A stretch of 64,000 nucleotides of DNA from DASUPK01 sp963774305 (GTDB lineage Bacteria > Actinomycetota > Thermoleophilia > Solirubrobacterales > 70-9). The stretch spans positions 240,735-304,734 of the forward strand of contig CAVZEM010000003.1 in NCBI GenBank assembly GCA_963774305.1, in the 5' to 3' direction. Below are positions 7,681-16,059 of this stretch, piece by piece. The translations under genes were made by a program, and so were the position numbers. The notes under the pieces were generated by a model. It had not been told where the DNA came from, searched no databases, and was given only the letters and a program-made list of their open reading frames with translations. Every line of letters begins with the position of its first letter. Position 1 is the first letter of the stretch.

Positions 7681-8286
7681 ATGCGTCCCGCCCGCTGGTC
7701 TCTGCTCCTGGCCGCCTCGATCACGGCCGCAGCGCTTCTCGCCGCCTGCGGCGGTGGTGGGGGAAGCGATGACAACGCGCAGATCACGGACCTGATCCAG
7801 ACCTCCGTCAAGAGCAGCGATCCGGCCGACTGCACGAAGCTGCAAACCCAGCAGTTCGTCGAGCAGACCGAGCTGCAGAGCGGACAGGCGGCGATCCAGG
7901 AGTGCCAGAAGGACGCGGCGGACACGAGTGACGACCCCGACTCTGTCGACGTCACCGACGTCACCTCGAGCGGAGACACCGGCTCGGCCACCGTCACATT
8001 CCACGGCGGCAGCTTCGACGGCTCGACCCTGACGGTGGCCGTGATCAAGGACGGCGATCAGTGGAAGCTGGACAAGATCACGGACATCCCGACCTTCAAC
8101 TTCCCGGCGATGGTCCAGGCTCTCTCGACCAGGCTGAATTCGGACACGAGCATTCCGCCTCAGGTGGCCACCTGCATCGCCCAGGCGTTCAACAGTGCCG
8201 GCGCGGACAAGGTGAAGAGCGTGATCCTGAGCGGCAGCGGGGACCAGCTCACCGCGCTGTTCTCGACCTGCGCGCCGAGCGGCTGA
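7681..8286 (+). CDS. Secreted lipoprotein (paralogue 2)
   Basis: 201 aa. Signal peptide with lipobox LAAC (Cys near residue 23) and a GGGGGSDD linker. The body repeats the landmarks of its upstream neighbour: SSDPADCTKLQT, TSDDPDSVDV, FDGSTLTVAVIKDGDQWKLD, then cysteines in VATCIAQAF and FSTCAPSG. The four body cysteines are conserved between copies, suggesting two disulfides. TAGACT at 7642-7647 plus a GAAAGGG Shine-Dalgarno before ATG 7681 suggest its own promoter with a short leader. Function unknown. Confidence 0.75.
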   Translation: MRPARWSLLLAASITAAALLAACGGGGGSDDNAQITDLIQTSVKSSDPADCTKLQTQQFVEQTELQSGQAAIQECQKDAADTSDDPDSVDVTDVTSSGDTGSATVTFHGGSFDGSTLTVAVIKDGDQWKLDKITDIPTFNFPAMVQALSTRLNSDTSIPPQVATCIAQAFNSAGADKVKSVILSGSGDQLTALFSTCAPSG

Positions 8287-8304
8287 GCGGGCCGGGGCGG
8301 GGAC

Positions 8305-8310
8305 TATCCT
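8305..8310 (+). promoter_or_regulatory. -10 box of the helicase gene (leaderless)
   Basis: TATCCT fits TANNNT and ends 7 nt before the GTG at 8318, so the helicase message should start at or next to its start codon. Confidence 0.5.
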
Positions 8311-8317
8311 CGCCTCC

Positions 8318-10528
8318 GTGCCCGAAGCGAAGCCGATAGAGGTCGGTGCCGACCAGGTTGAGCGCCTGCTGGCGGGTCTCAATGGCCCGCAGCGCGAGGC
8401 CGTCACCTTCGGCGAGGGACCGCTGCTGATCCTGGCCGGAGCCGGCTCGGGCAAGACGCGCGCCCTGACGCACCGAATCGCCTGGCTCCTGGCCACAGGC
8501 CGAGCCCATCCGAACCAGATCCTCGCGATTACCTTCACCAACAAGGCAGCGGATGAGATGCGCGAGCGCGTGTCCTCATTGGTTGGGGGGGTCTCACGGC
8601 GGATGTGGGTGATGACCTTTCACGCCGCCTGCGCGCGGCTGCTCCGGATCGAGGCCGAGCGGCTCGGCTACACGAGCCGCTTCACGATCTACGACGAGGC
8701 CGACTCACTGCGCATGCTGAAGCGCTGCCTCGAGGAGCTCGAGGTCGACACCAAGCGCTATCCGCCCCGAGCGGTCCGCGCACGGATCTCCGACGCAAAG
8801 AACCAGCTGATCGACGCCGAGACCTACCAGGAGCAGGTGGGCGGGCCGTTCGAGGACCTGGTCGGGCAGGCCTACCGCCTCTACGAGCGCCGGATGCTCG
8901 ACGCGAACTCGATGGACTTCGACGACCTGCTGATGCGGACCGTGAACGTGCTGGAGCTCTTCGAGGACGTCCGCCGCCGCTACCGCGAGCGCTTCCGCTG
9001 GATCCTGGTGGACGAGTATCAGGACACCAACCACGCTCAGTACCGGCTGCTCCAGCTGCTGGCCGGGCAGGACGGGAACCTGACGGTCGTCGGCGACGAG
9101 GATCAGTCGGTTTACGGGTTCCGAGGCGCCGAGGTCCGCAACATCCTCGAGTTCGAGGCTGACTTCCCGGACGCGCACGTGGTCAGGCTCGAGCAGAACT
9201 ACCGCTCGACCGAGACGATCCTGCAGGCAGCCAACGCCGTCATCTCGCACAACACCGGACGCTTGGGCAAGCACCTCTGGTCCGACCTCGGCGAGGGCGA
9301 GAGGATCCACGTCGCCGAGCTGGAGGACGAGCACGCCGAGGCGCGCTTCGTCGCCGGCGAGATCGAGGAGCTGATCGACCAGCACGGCATGACCCGCGAC
9401 GAGATCGCGGTCTTCTACCGGACCAACGCGCACAGCCGGGTGCTCGAGGACATCCTGGTCCGCTACGAGCTTCCCTACCAGGTGATCGGCGGGACGAAGT
9501 TCTACGAGCGCGCCGAGATCAAGGACGCCGTCGCCTACCTCCAGCTCCTCGTCAACCCCGCCGACGAGGTCTCCTTCTCGCGGGTGATCAACTCGCCGCG
9601 GCGCGGCATCGGCGACACCAGCCAGGGCCGCCTGCTCGCCCATGCGAACACGACCGGTCGCACGATCTGGGAGATCGCCACCGAGCCGGAGGCGGTCCCA
9701 GGGCTCGCCGCCGCGGCGATCAAGTCGATCGGCCGGTTCACCGAGCTGATCGAGGAGCTCCGCGCAGAGTTCGAGAACGGATCCGTCGCGGAGCTGCTGC
9801 GTGCCCTGCTCGAGCGCTCGGGCTACCTCGACGCGCTGCGGGCGGAGCGAACCATCGAGGCCGAGGGCAGGATCGAGAACCTCGAGGAGCTGGTCGGGGT
9901 CGCCGCGGAGTTCGACGCCAACCGGGAGGTCGAGGGTCCCTCGGAGATCCCGCCGCTGGAGGAGTTCCTCCAGGCGATCTCGCTCTACACCGACCAGGAC
10001 GATATGAGCCGGGACGAGTCCAAGGTGACTCTGATGACCCTGCACAACGCCAAGGGTCTCGAGTACGACGCCGTCTTCATCATCGGCTGCGAGGAGGGCG
10101 TCTTTCCACACTCGCGCTCGCTCGAGGAGGGCAACGAGGAGGAGGAGCGGCGGCTCGCCTACGTCGGCATCACGCGGGCGCGCAAGCGCCTCTGGATGAC
10201 CCATGCGCGAAGCAGGCGCCTTTTCGCCGGGCGCGAGACCGGCTTCCCGTCGCGCTTCCTCTCAGAGCTGCCCGACGACCTGGTCGAGCGGGAGGGCACC
10301 CAGGAGCAGGCGATCACCGGGTGGTCGCTGGGCGGGACGACAGGCCCGACCCCGAAGGCCGATCCCTCGCTCTCCTTCGCCACGGGTGACGACATCGTCC
10401 ACGCGAGCTTCGGCGACGGCGTCGTCACGGCGGTCGAGCCGGGGGGCGTGATTGTCGTCCGCTTCGCCGGGGATGGTGCCGAGCGCAAGCTGATGGCCGA
10501 CTACGCACCGTTGAGGAAGGCGTCATGA
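8318..10528 (+). CDS. pcrA: ATP-dependent DNA helicase, UvrD/PcrA type
   Basis: 736 aa superfamily 1A 3'-5' helicase acting in nucleotide-excision repair and replication-fork maintenance. Walker A is AGAGSGKT (40-47) after the Q motif LNGPQREAV; motif Ia is TFTNKAADEMR; Walker B is LVDEYQDTNHAQY; motif III is GDEDQSVYGFRGA; motif IV/V segments include EQNYRSTETIL and MTLHNAKGLEYD; motif VI is YVGITRARKRL. The C-terminal 50 residues (DDIVHASFGDGVVTAVEPGG) form the Tudor-like domain typical of PcrA. The full length suggests an intact enzyme. The stop overlaps the folD ATG, so the two are coupled. Confidence 0.94.
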   Translation: MPEAKPIEVGADQVERLLAGLNGPQREAVTFGEGPLLILAGAGSGKTRALTHRIAWLLATGRAHPNQILAITFTNKAADEMRERVSSLVGGVSRRMWVMTFHAACARLLRIEAERLGYTSRFTIYDEADSLRMLKRCLEELEVDTKRYPPRAVRARISDAKNQLIDAETYQEQVGGPFEDLVGQAYRLYERRMLDANSMDFDDLLMRTVNVLELFEDVRRRYRERFRWILVDEYQDTNHAQYRLLQLLAGQDGNLTVVGDEDQSVYGFRGAEVRNILEFEADFPDAHVVRLEQNYRSTETILQAANAVISHNTGRLGKHLWSDLGEGERIHVAELEDEHAEARFVAGEIEELIDQHGMTRDEIAVFYRTNAHSRVLEDILVRYELPYQVIGGTKFYERAEIKDAVAYLQLLVNPADEVSFSRVINSPRRGIGDTSQGRLLAHANTTGRTIWEIATEPEAVPGLAAAAIKSIGRFTELIEELRAEFENGSVAELLRALLERSGYLDALRAERTIEAEGRIENLEELVGVAAEFDANREVEGPSEIPPLEEFLQAISLYTDQDDMSRDESKVTLMTLHNAKGLEYDAVFIIGCEEGVFPHSRSLEEGNEEEERRLAYVGITRARKRLWMTHARSRRLFAGRETGFPSRFLSELPDDLVEREGTQEQAITGWSLGGTTGPTPKADPSLSFATGDDIVHASFGDGVVTAVEPGGVIVVRFAGDGAERKLMADYAPLRKAS

Positions 10529-11394
10529 GCGCCACCGTGATCGACGGCAAGGCCGTCGCCGCCTCCGTCCGGGAGCGGGTCCGCGGAGAGGTCGAGCGGG
10601 TGAGGGCCGATCTCGGCAGGCCGCCCGGGCTTGCCACGGTTCTGGTCGGCGACGACCCGGCCTCGGCGATCTACGTCCGCCGCAAGCGAGAGGCGTGCAC
10701 GGAGGTCGGGATCCGGTCCTTCCACTACGAGCCCGACGGCTCCGCTTCCCAGGAGGAGCTGCTCGATCTGGTCGGCGAGCTCAACGACTCGGATGAGGTC
10801 GACGGCATCCTGGTCCAGCTTCCGTTGCCCGACCAGATCGACTCCGCCGCGATCGTCAACGCCCTCGACCCGGACAAGGACGTCGACGGGCTCACCCCGA
10901 TCAGCGCCGGGAGGCTGGCTCGCGGTGAGCCCGGCCTGGTGTCGTGCACGCCGCGGGGCATCATGGAGCTGCTCTCCTCGATCGGCGTGGACCCGGCCGG
11001 CAAGGAGGCGGTGATCGTCGGCCGCTCGAACCTGGTGGGCAAGCCGATCTTCTCCCTGCTGCTAGGCGCCAACGCGACGGTGACGATCTGCCACAGCCGC
11101 ACGCGCGACCTGGGCGAGGTCTGCAGGCGGGCCGAGATCCTCGTTGCGGCCGTGGGGCAGCCGCGGCTGATCGCCGGCGACATGATCCGCTCCGGCGCGA
11201 CGGTCATCGATGTGGGCACCAACCGCACCGACGACGGTCTCGTCGGAGATGTCGACTTCGACGCCGCCGTCGAGGTGGCCGGAGCGATCACGCCGGTGCC
11301 CGGCGGTGTGGGACCGATGACGATCGCGATGCTCTTGGCCAACACCGTCCGGGCCGCACGACTTCGTCATCAAGACGCGGCCACCTTGGGCTGA
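10525..11394 (+). CDS. folD: Methylenetetrahydrofolate dehydrogenase/cyclohydrolase
   Basis: 289 aa bifunctional enzyme interconverting 5,10-methylene-, methenyl- and 10-formyl-tetrahydrofolate with NADP. The catalytic Lys is K54 in the YVRRKREAC segment. VDGILVQLPLP is the conserved substrate loop; the NAD(P) site is VIVGRSNLVGKPIFSLL; PVPGGVGPMTIAML is the C-terminal signature. It starts four bases before the helicase stop (ATGA). It supplies one-carbon units that serine metabolism (serC-serA at 36-39 kb) would feed. Confidence 0.95.
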   Translation: MSATVIDGKAVAASVRERVRGEVERVRADLGRPPGLATVLVGDDPASAIYVRRKREACTEVGIRSFHYEPDGSASQEELLDLVGELNDSDEVDGILVQLPLPDQIDSAAIVNALDPDKDVDGLTPISAGRLARGEPGLVSCTPRGIMELLSSIGVDPAGKEAVIVGRSNLVGKPIFSLLLGANATVTICHSRTRDLGEVCRRAEILVAAVGQPRLIAGDMIRSGATVIDVGTNRTDDGLVGDVDFDAAVEVAGAITPVPGGVGPMTIAMLLANTVRAARLRHQDAATLG

Positions 11395-11450
11395 TCCCGC
11401 CCGCTTGGGGGTGGTTGAATCACTCCGTCAAATCCATCGACGGAGGCTGA

Positions 11451-12029
11451 ATGGACTCATCAAGGTTGCGTACGGGCGAGATTGTCGCCGGCATCGGCGG
11501 CGTCGCCCTGTTCGTGTTCCTGTTCTTCGATTGGTTCGGAGGCGGCGCGGAGGTGACCGGCAGCCTGGTGAACGGCACCGCGACGCTTTCGCATCCGGGC
11601 ATCAGCGGCTGGGATGCGCTGACCGACCTGCCGGGCTTCCTGATCATCCTGTCGGGGGTCGCCGGGATCGCGCTGGCATACCTGGCCGCAGCCGGGCAGC
11701 GCGTGAATGTCCCAGTCCGGCGCGGCGCGACCACGGCCCTGTTGGGCACGTTGGCCGTGCTCCTGATCCTCTGGAGGATGTTCGCGGGCTCGCCGACGCT
11801 GAAGATCGGTGTGTTCCTGGGCCTCGGCGCCGCGATCGCCATCACCGCCGGCGCCCTGATGGCGCTCGGCGAGGACGGCTTCCAGCTGCTGGTCCCCGTC
11901 GCCGGCGGCCGCCCCCGCGCGGCCTCGGCCAGCGCGCCGGCGGCGAGGCCTGCGCCTCCTCCGGCCGCGGCTCCGGCCAAGAGCGGATCGCGCTCGGGTG
12001 GCTCCACGACGACCAAGCGCTCGAGCTAA
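11451..12029 (+). CDS. 4-TM membrane protein, family copy 1 (tail frameshifted)
   Basis: 192 aa as read. Four hydrophobic helices occupy about residues 10-145, starting RTGEIVAGIGGVALFVFLFF-D-W-F, a pattern shared with the next three genes. An Ala/Pro-rich linker follows, then a basic Ser/Thr/Lys segment (GGSTTTKRSS) ending at TAA 12027. The same repeat continues one base out of frame to 12183, so the natural protein is probably about 243 aa with a histone-like Lys tail. A Shine-Dalgarno (CGGAGG) precedes the ATG. No characterised homologue is recognised. Cytoplasmic location of the tail is inferred. Confidence 0.7.
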   Translation: MDSSRLRTGEIVAGIGGVALFVFLFFDWFGGGAEVTGSLVNGTATLSHPGISGWDALTDLPGFLIILSGVAGIALAYLAAAGQRVNVPVRRGATTALLGTLAVLLILWRMFAGSPTLKIGVFLGLGAAIAITAGALMALGEDGFQLLVPVAGGRPRAASASAPAARPAPPPAAAPAKSGSRSGGSTTTKRSS

Positions 12030-12183
12030 GAAGCGCCAGGGCTCCAAGAAGACGAAGAGCTCGAGTGGCTCCACGAAGACGAAAAGCTCGAGTGGCTCGA
12101 CCACGAAGAAGCGCTCGACGGCCAAGAAACCGGCCGCCCGCAAGAAGTCGAGCGCATCCCGCTCGAGCAGCAAGAAGAAGTAG
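12030..12183 (+). other. Out-of-frame Lys/Ser-rich tail of the 11451 gene
   Basis: Read in the +1 frame, this stretch encodes KKRQGSKKTKSSS, GSTKTKSSS, GSTTKKRSTAKK and more, ending in SSSKKK and TAG at 12181-12183. It contains 27-nt near repeats (GGCTCC...CTCGAG) that begin before 12029 in the first frame. Removing one base near 12028 joins the two. This is either a real frameshift or an assembly error. Confidence 0.6.
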
Positions 12184-12330
12184 CCGGCTGGGATATCCGG
12201 CCATTCGGTCGTTGCGCTCGCCGGGAGCCGGGCGCGGCAGCCGTGTTCACATTCCCCGGCCTGTGTAGGGTCACGGCGCTCGCGCTTGATGCAAGGGGCG
12301 CGCGACCCGTCAAATCTCGGAGGACCAAAC

Positions 12331-12783
12331 ATGACTGGAAGGTTGTCTCAGGGGCAGTTGATCGCGGGGATCGGAGCCGCCGTGCTGTTGGTCGCGATGT
12401 TCCTGCCCTGGATAGGGGTGAGCGGACCGTCGCTCCCGTCGGGAGTCACCTTGCCGCCCGGCGTGGCGAATGCCGCCGGCAGCACATCCGACAACGTCTG
12501 GAAGGGCTCGACGCTCGACATCTATCTGCTGATCACGGTGATCGTGGCCGCGCTGCCCGTGCTGCTTGCCCTCACCGACAGCGCCGAGGAGTTCTCGTTC
12601 GTGTCGGCCGCCACCTTCCTGCTCGGGGTGGTCGCGGTGATCCTGATCGCAGCGTTCCTGACCATCGACTTCCCGGACGGCGCGGATCGCAAGATCGGCG
12701 CGTTCATCGGCCTGGCGGCCGCCCTCGCGATCGCGTTCGGCGGATTCCGGGCGATGCAGGAAGAGGTCGCCGGGGAGATATAG
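12331..12783 (+). CDS. 4-TM membrane protein, family copy 2
   Basis: 150 aa. The N-terminus LSQGQLIAGIGAAVLLVAMF leads into LPWIGVSG, and helices follow at about 70-90, 97-120 and 125-140. The DRKIGAFIGLAAALAIAFGG segment matches DRKIGLFLGLIACAGVAVGG in the next gene, proving recent tandem duplication. The ATG at 12331 has a strong GGAGGA Shine-Dalgarno 7 nt upstream, preferred to the upstream in-frame ATG at 12286. A TAGGGT element at 12266-12271 may be a -10 box. Function is unknown. Confidence 0.7.
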   Translation: MTGRLSQGQLIAGIGAAVLLVAMFLPWIGVSGPSLPSGVTLPPGVANAAGSTSDNVWKGSTLDIYLLITVIVAALPVLLALTDSAEEFSFVSAATFLLGVVAVILIAAFLTIDFPDGADRKIGAFIGLAAALAIAFGGFRAMQEEVAGEI

Positions 12784-12816
12784 GCTCGGCCCTCAAGCAG
12801 ACGAAGAGGAGGCCAA

Positions 12817-13254
12817 TTGGACGCGAACAGGTTGTCTCAGGGTCAGCTCGTCGCCGCGATTGCGGCGATCGCCCTGTTCATCATCAGCTTCCTGCCCTGG
12901 TTCGGCGTTTCCGGAGCCGTGACCGTCGGCGGGACGACGATCGGCGGATCGAAGAACTTCAGCCTCTGGGAGGCTGAGAATCCGCTCGACATCTACCTGC
13001 TGATCGTGATTCTCGTGGCGCTGGTGCCGGCCGTGCTGGCCCTGATGGGCGACGGAGCCGACGCGCCGATGGCGTCGATGGCGGCCGCTCTCCTGGGCGG
13101 AGTTGGCACGCTGCTCATCCTGTACCAGGTGTTCGACACGCCGGGTGACGCGGACCGGAAGATCGGCCTGTTCCTGGGCCTGATCGCGTGCGCCGGAGTC
13201 GCGGTGGGCGGCTACCTGACTATGCAGGAGACCGGGGGAGGCGAGCGCTACTGA
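12817..13254 (+). CDS. 4-TM membrane protein, family copy 3
   Basis: 145 aa from TTG 12817, which has GAGGAGG about 8 nt upstream. It keeps the family N-terminus RLSQGQLVAAIAAIALFIIS and FLPWFGVSG, an extracytoplasmic loop of about 30 residues ending in PLDIYLL (STLDIYLL in copy 2), and the C-terminal DRKIGLFLGL helix. The stop at 13252-13254 overlaps the proposed start of copy 4. Same orientation and tight spacing imply one operon for all four copies. Confidence 0.7.
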   Translation: MDANRLSQGQLVAAIAAIALFIISFLPWFGVSGAVTVGGTTIGGSKNFSLWEAENPLDIYLLIVILVALVPAVLALMGDGADAPMASMAAALLGGVGTLLILYQVFDTPGDADRKIGLFLGLIACAGVAVGGYLTMQETGGGERY

Positions 13255-13667
13255 AGCGAGGCCTGAGGCCGGGCGAGCTGGTCGGGGCCGTCGGCGGCCT
13301 CGGCCTGCTCGTCGCCGGCTTCCTGCCCTGGTACTCGGTGGGCGGCGAGAACGCCACCGCCTGGCAGGCGTTCAGCGTCACCGACCTGATCCTCGCGATC
13401 GCGGCGATCGTGGGGATGTCCGTGGCGGCCTGCGTCCTGTTTCGTATCTCGGTCAGCTATCCGGTCGCCGGGTCCTCCGTCGCAACCGGCTTCGGCGCTC
13501 TGGCGCTGGTCCTCATCGTCTACCGGCTGATCGACCCACCCGGCGGCGATGGGGTCGACGTCGAGTTCGGCGCCTGGCTGGGCCTGGCCTGCGCGGCCGC
13601 CATCACCGTCGGCGGTTATCTCGGCATGCAGCCGATGAAGGCGCCGAAGGCCGCGTCACCCGCCTAG
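13251..13667 (+). CDS. 4-TM membrane protein, family copy 4
   Basis: 138 aa if started at CTG 13251, which overlaps the previous stop and has GGGGGAGG 9 nt upstream. The frame is open to GTG 13188, but those residues (RRSRGGRLPDYAG) lie antiphase inside copy 3 and are unlike the family N-terminus, whereas LKRGLRPGELVGAVGGLGLL aligns with copies 1-3 (R-L-S-Q-G-Q-L-I-A-G-I-G). FLPWYSVGG and a C-terminal FGAWLGLACAAAITVGGYLG helix complete the family pattern. It converges on the GMC gene with a 12-nt overlap. Confidence 0.6.
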   Translation: MKRGLRPGELVGAVGGLGLLVAGFLPWYSVGGENATAWQAFSVTDLILAIAAIVGMSVAACVLFRISVSYPVAGSSVATGFGALALVLIVYRLIDPPGGDGVDVEFGAWLGLACAAAITVGGYLGMQPMKAPKAASPA

Positions 13668-15449
13668 CGACGAGCCCACGTCGCCGGCCACGTGTGCGGC
13701 GCAGGCGATGATCGTCATCATCGGGTTGACCCCGACCGATGTCGGCAGCAGGCTCGCGTCCGCCACGTAGAGGTTCTCGATTCCACGGACCGCGCCGCGC
13801 GGGTCGCAGACGCTGGTGTCGGGGTCAGAACCCATCCGGGCGCTGCTCATCGGGTGGAAGGCCTCGAGGCGCAGGTCGGCAGGCTTCAGGCTCATCGACT
13901 CGAACTCGGCGAGCTTGCCGCGTGGGATGACCGAGACCGGCCCGACGTTGGGATAGACCTCGGTCGCCCCGGCGGCGAAGTGCACCTCGGCGGCACGTGC
14001 GATGCCGAACTGGATCGTCTTTGCCTCTTCCTCCAGCAGCTTGTAGGAGAGGCGCAGGGATCCGCTGGAGCTGAGACCGACCCGGCCCTCCGAGCGGTCG
14101 TGCAGATGGACGCCGATCGAGGCGATGTTGCCGAAGTGGGCGACGCGATCCGAGAAGGCGGCGCCGACCCCCGGCAGCCATTGCGCGCCGAAGGAGAGCG
14201 GGGTGAAGGTCGCCTCGAGCAGGATGCCCTCCGGCTGCCACTGATCGACGTAGTAGCTCTGCATGACGCCGTCCCAGCCCCGGACCTCCTCCTCGTACCG
14301 CGCGCCGATCCAGGCGGCGGGGTGGATGTGGAGGTGCCTGCCGAGGGCGGGGTGGGTGATCCCCGAGCGGAGCAGGAGCTCTGGCGTGCCGAAGGCGCCG
14401 CCGGCGCTGATCACCGCCTTCGCGCGCACCTGCCAGTCGCGACCCCCAGGCGGCCGTCCGTTGCGCGACGTCTCCTGCGGCCCGGTCGTCGGGAGTCCAG
14501 CCCGGCAGGCGAGGCCGGTCGCCCATCCGTCCTCGGTGAGGATGCGCTGGACCTGGACCCCAGCCCGAACGCGCGCTCCGGCCGCCACTGCGCGCGGGAG
14601 ATACGAGACGTGTGTGGCCCGCTTGGCGTCGATCCGGCACCCGAGCGGGCAGGAGCTGCACTGCACGCACCGACCGGCGTTGCGGGAGATCGGGCCGCCG
14701 CTGGCGCCGAGGGCCGCCGCTCCCTCCGCACAGAGCTGGCCGTTGCGGCCGAGGGTCTCGAGGTCGAGTGGCGTCACGGCCAGCATCTCCTCGGCTGCCG
14801 CATAGAGCGGGTCGAGGTCGCCGGCCCACCGGATGCCCTCGCCCCGCTGCCATTCGTCGAGTACCTCGGCGGGCGCACGGAAGCAGGTCCCCGAGTTGAT
14901 CACCGTGGTCCCACCGACGGTGCGGCCGACCGGGATGGGGATGGCGGGCTTGCCCATGGCGATGGTCATCCCGCCGTCGCGGTAGAGCAGGGGCAGACCT
15001 TCCAGCGGGTCGGTTGGATAGGTCGCCTTATCGACGTACGGCCCGGACTCGAGCACCATCACGTCGAGTCCGGCCTCGGCCAGGATCGCCGCGGCGGCGG
15101 CCCCGCCCGCGCCGGAGCCGACGATTGCGACGTCGCAGTCCTCTCCGGCGCCGTGTGGCTCGAGATCCCCAACGCCGGTCGAGGATGGCTGCGGGGCGCC
15201 CTCGGCCACCGCGCAGCGGGACTCGAACCCGACGGCACGTCGTACGCGCTCATCGCGCGCCCAGCCGACCATCGCGAGCAGTTTCGCCAGCAAGAGGAGG
15301 TCGCGGTAGAGCGAAAAGCGCGAGCCCTCCATCTTCGCCATGTACTGGGAGCGCGCCTCGACGCTCATCCGGCTGAAGCGCCAGGGGAAGGGGAGGAATT
15401 CGATCACCCGAAACGCGAGGCGAACCACCTGCACCGTGCGGGCCGGCAT
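13656..15449 (-). CDS. GMC-family FAD oxidoreductase with Cys cluster
   Basis: 597 aa from ATG 15449. A Rossmann FAD site (DVAIVGSGAGGAAAAAILAE, about 105-125) is followed by GRTVGGTTVINSGTCFRAP. A Cys-rich loop, CVQCSSCPLGCRIDAKR, lies near residues 262-278, as in long-chain alcohol oxidase-like and cholesterol oxidase-like members of this clade. The C-terminus has EAFHPMSSARMGSDP (catalytic His region) and GVNPMMTIIACAAHVA. Substrate is probably an alcohol or sterol-like compound but cannot be set. Coding similarity extends upstream of the ATG (LRAAELRTLRAIAEAIAPGE) to the preceding stop without any ATG/GTG/TTG, so the true start is unclear. Confidence 0.85.
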   Translation of the reverse strand: MPARTVQVVRLAFRVIEFLPFPWRFSRMSVEARSQYMAKMEGSRFSLYRDLLLLAKLLAMVGWARDERVRRAVGFESRCAVAEGAPQPSSTGVGDLEPHGAGEDCDVAIVGSGAGGAAAAAILAEAGLDVMVLESGPYVDKATYPTDPLEGLPLLYRDGGMTIAMGKPAIPIPVGRTVGGTTVINSGTCFRAPAEVLDEWQRGEGIRWAGDLDPLYAAAEEMLAVTPLDLETLGRNGQLCAEGAAALGASGGPISRNAGRCVQCSSCPLGCRIDAKRATHVSYLPRAVAAGARVRAGVQVQRILTEDGWATGLACRAGLPTTGPQETSRNGRPPGGRDWQVRAKAVISAGGAFGTPELLLRSGITHPALGRHLHIHPAAWIGARYEEEVRGWDGVMQSYYVDQWQPEGILLEATFTPLSFGAQWLPGVGAAFSDRVAHFGNIASIGVHLHDRSEGRVGLSSSGSLRLSYKLLEEEAKTIQFGIARAAEVHFAAGATEVYPNVGPVSVIPRGKLAEFESMSLKPADLRLEAFHPMSSARMGSDPDTSVCDPRGAVRGIENLYVADASLLPTSVGVNPMMTIIACAAHVAGDVGSSLGG

Positions 15450-15590
15450 GCGCGAGAGGAAACGCGCGAGCGGCTCGGCGACCGGGACCTCGGCCCCGGC
15501 TGCCGGCAGGCCGTCCTCACCAGGGGCGATCGCCTCCGCGATCGCTCGCAGAGTTCTGAGCTCGGCGGCCCGGAGCCCCGGCGGGCGCCT

Positions 15591-16031
15591 TCAGGGAGGG
15601 GCGGCTGGGGAGCCGACCCGGCCGGCCAGCGACCAGAGCAGCAGCGATGCGAAGACGAGGGAGCCATCGACGATGCCGTTCAGCAGATAGGCGAAGACGT
15701 CGTCCTCGATGAAGAAGATCAGCGAGGTGATCGACGAGGCGGCTTTGCCGGCGGCGAGGGCGAGGATCATCGGCCGGTAGCGGACGACGTCGGTGGACGC
15801 GATCCAGGCGAGGAACGTGATCACCACCATGTAGGCGAAGCCGAGGGAGAGCCAGAGGCGCTCCTCGGTCTTCGGGGCCGGCGTGTGGAAGCCGAAATGG
15901 TGGCCCAGCTCGGTGATGCGATCGAGCGTCCCGTCCGGCCAGGCGATGAAGAAGAAGCCGGTGATCGCGAACCCGATCGCCATCAGGCGCAGGCTCAGGA
16001 CGACGAAGCGCTCGGCTTTCTCCCCCGTCAT
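15591..16031 (-). CDS. Four-helix membrane protein of unknown function
   Basis: 146 aa from ATG 16031 (MTGEKAERFVVLSLRLMAIG). Hydrophobic helices are at about 9-30, 62-82, 90-110 and 118-140; between the first two is a loop with PDGTLDRITELGHHFGF. The frame extends upstream to 16319 but those codons are antisense to gatC and implausible. The stop TGA at 15591 lies directly before the GMC coding similarity in the same frame, so the pair is surely cotranscribed. No family recognised. Confidence 0.65.
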   Translation of the reverse strand: MTGEKAERFVVLSLRLMAIGFAITGFFFIAWPDGTLDRITELGHHFGFHTPAPKTEERLWLSLGFAYMVVITFLAWIASTDVVRYRPMILALAAGKAASSITSLIFFIEDDVFAYLLNGIVDGSLVFASLLLWSLAGRVGSPAAPP

Positions 16032-16059
16032 GGCGGGGGATCCTATGTGACGCCCTGCC

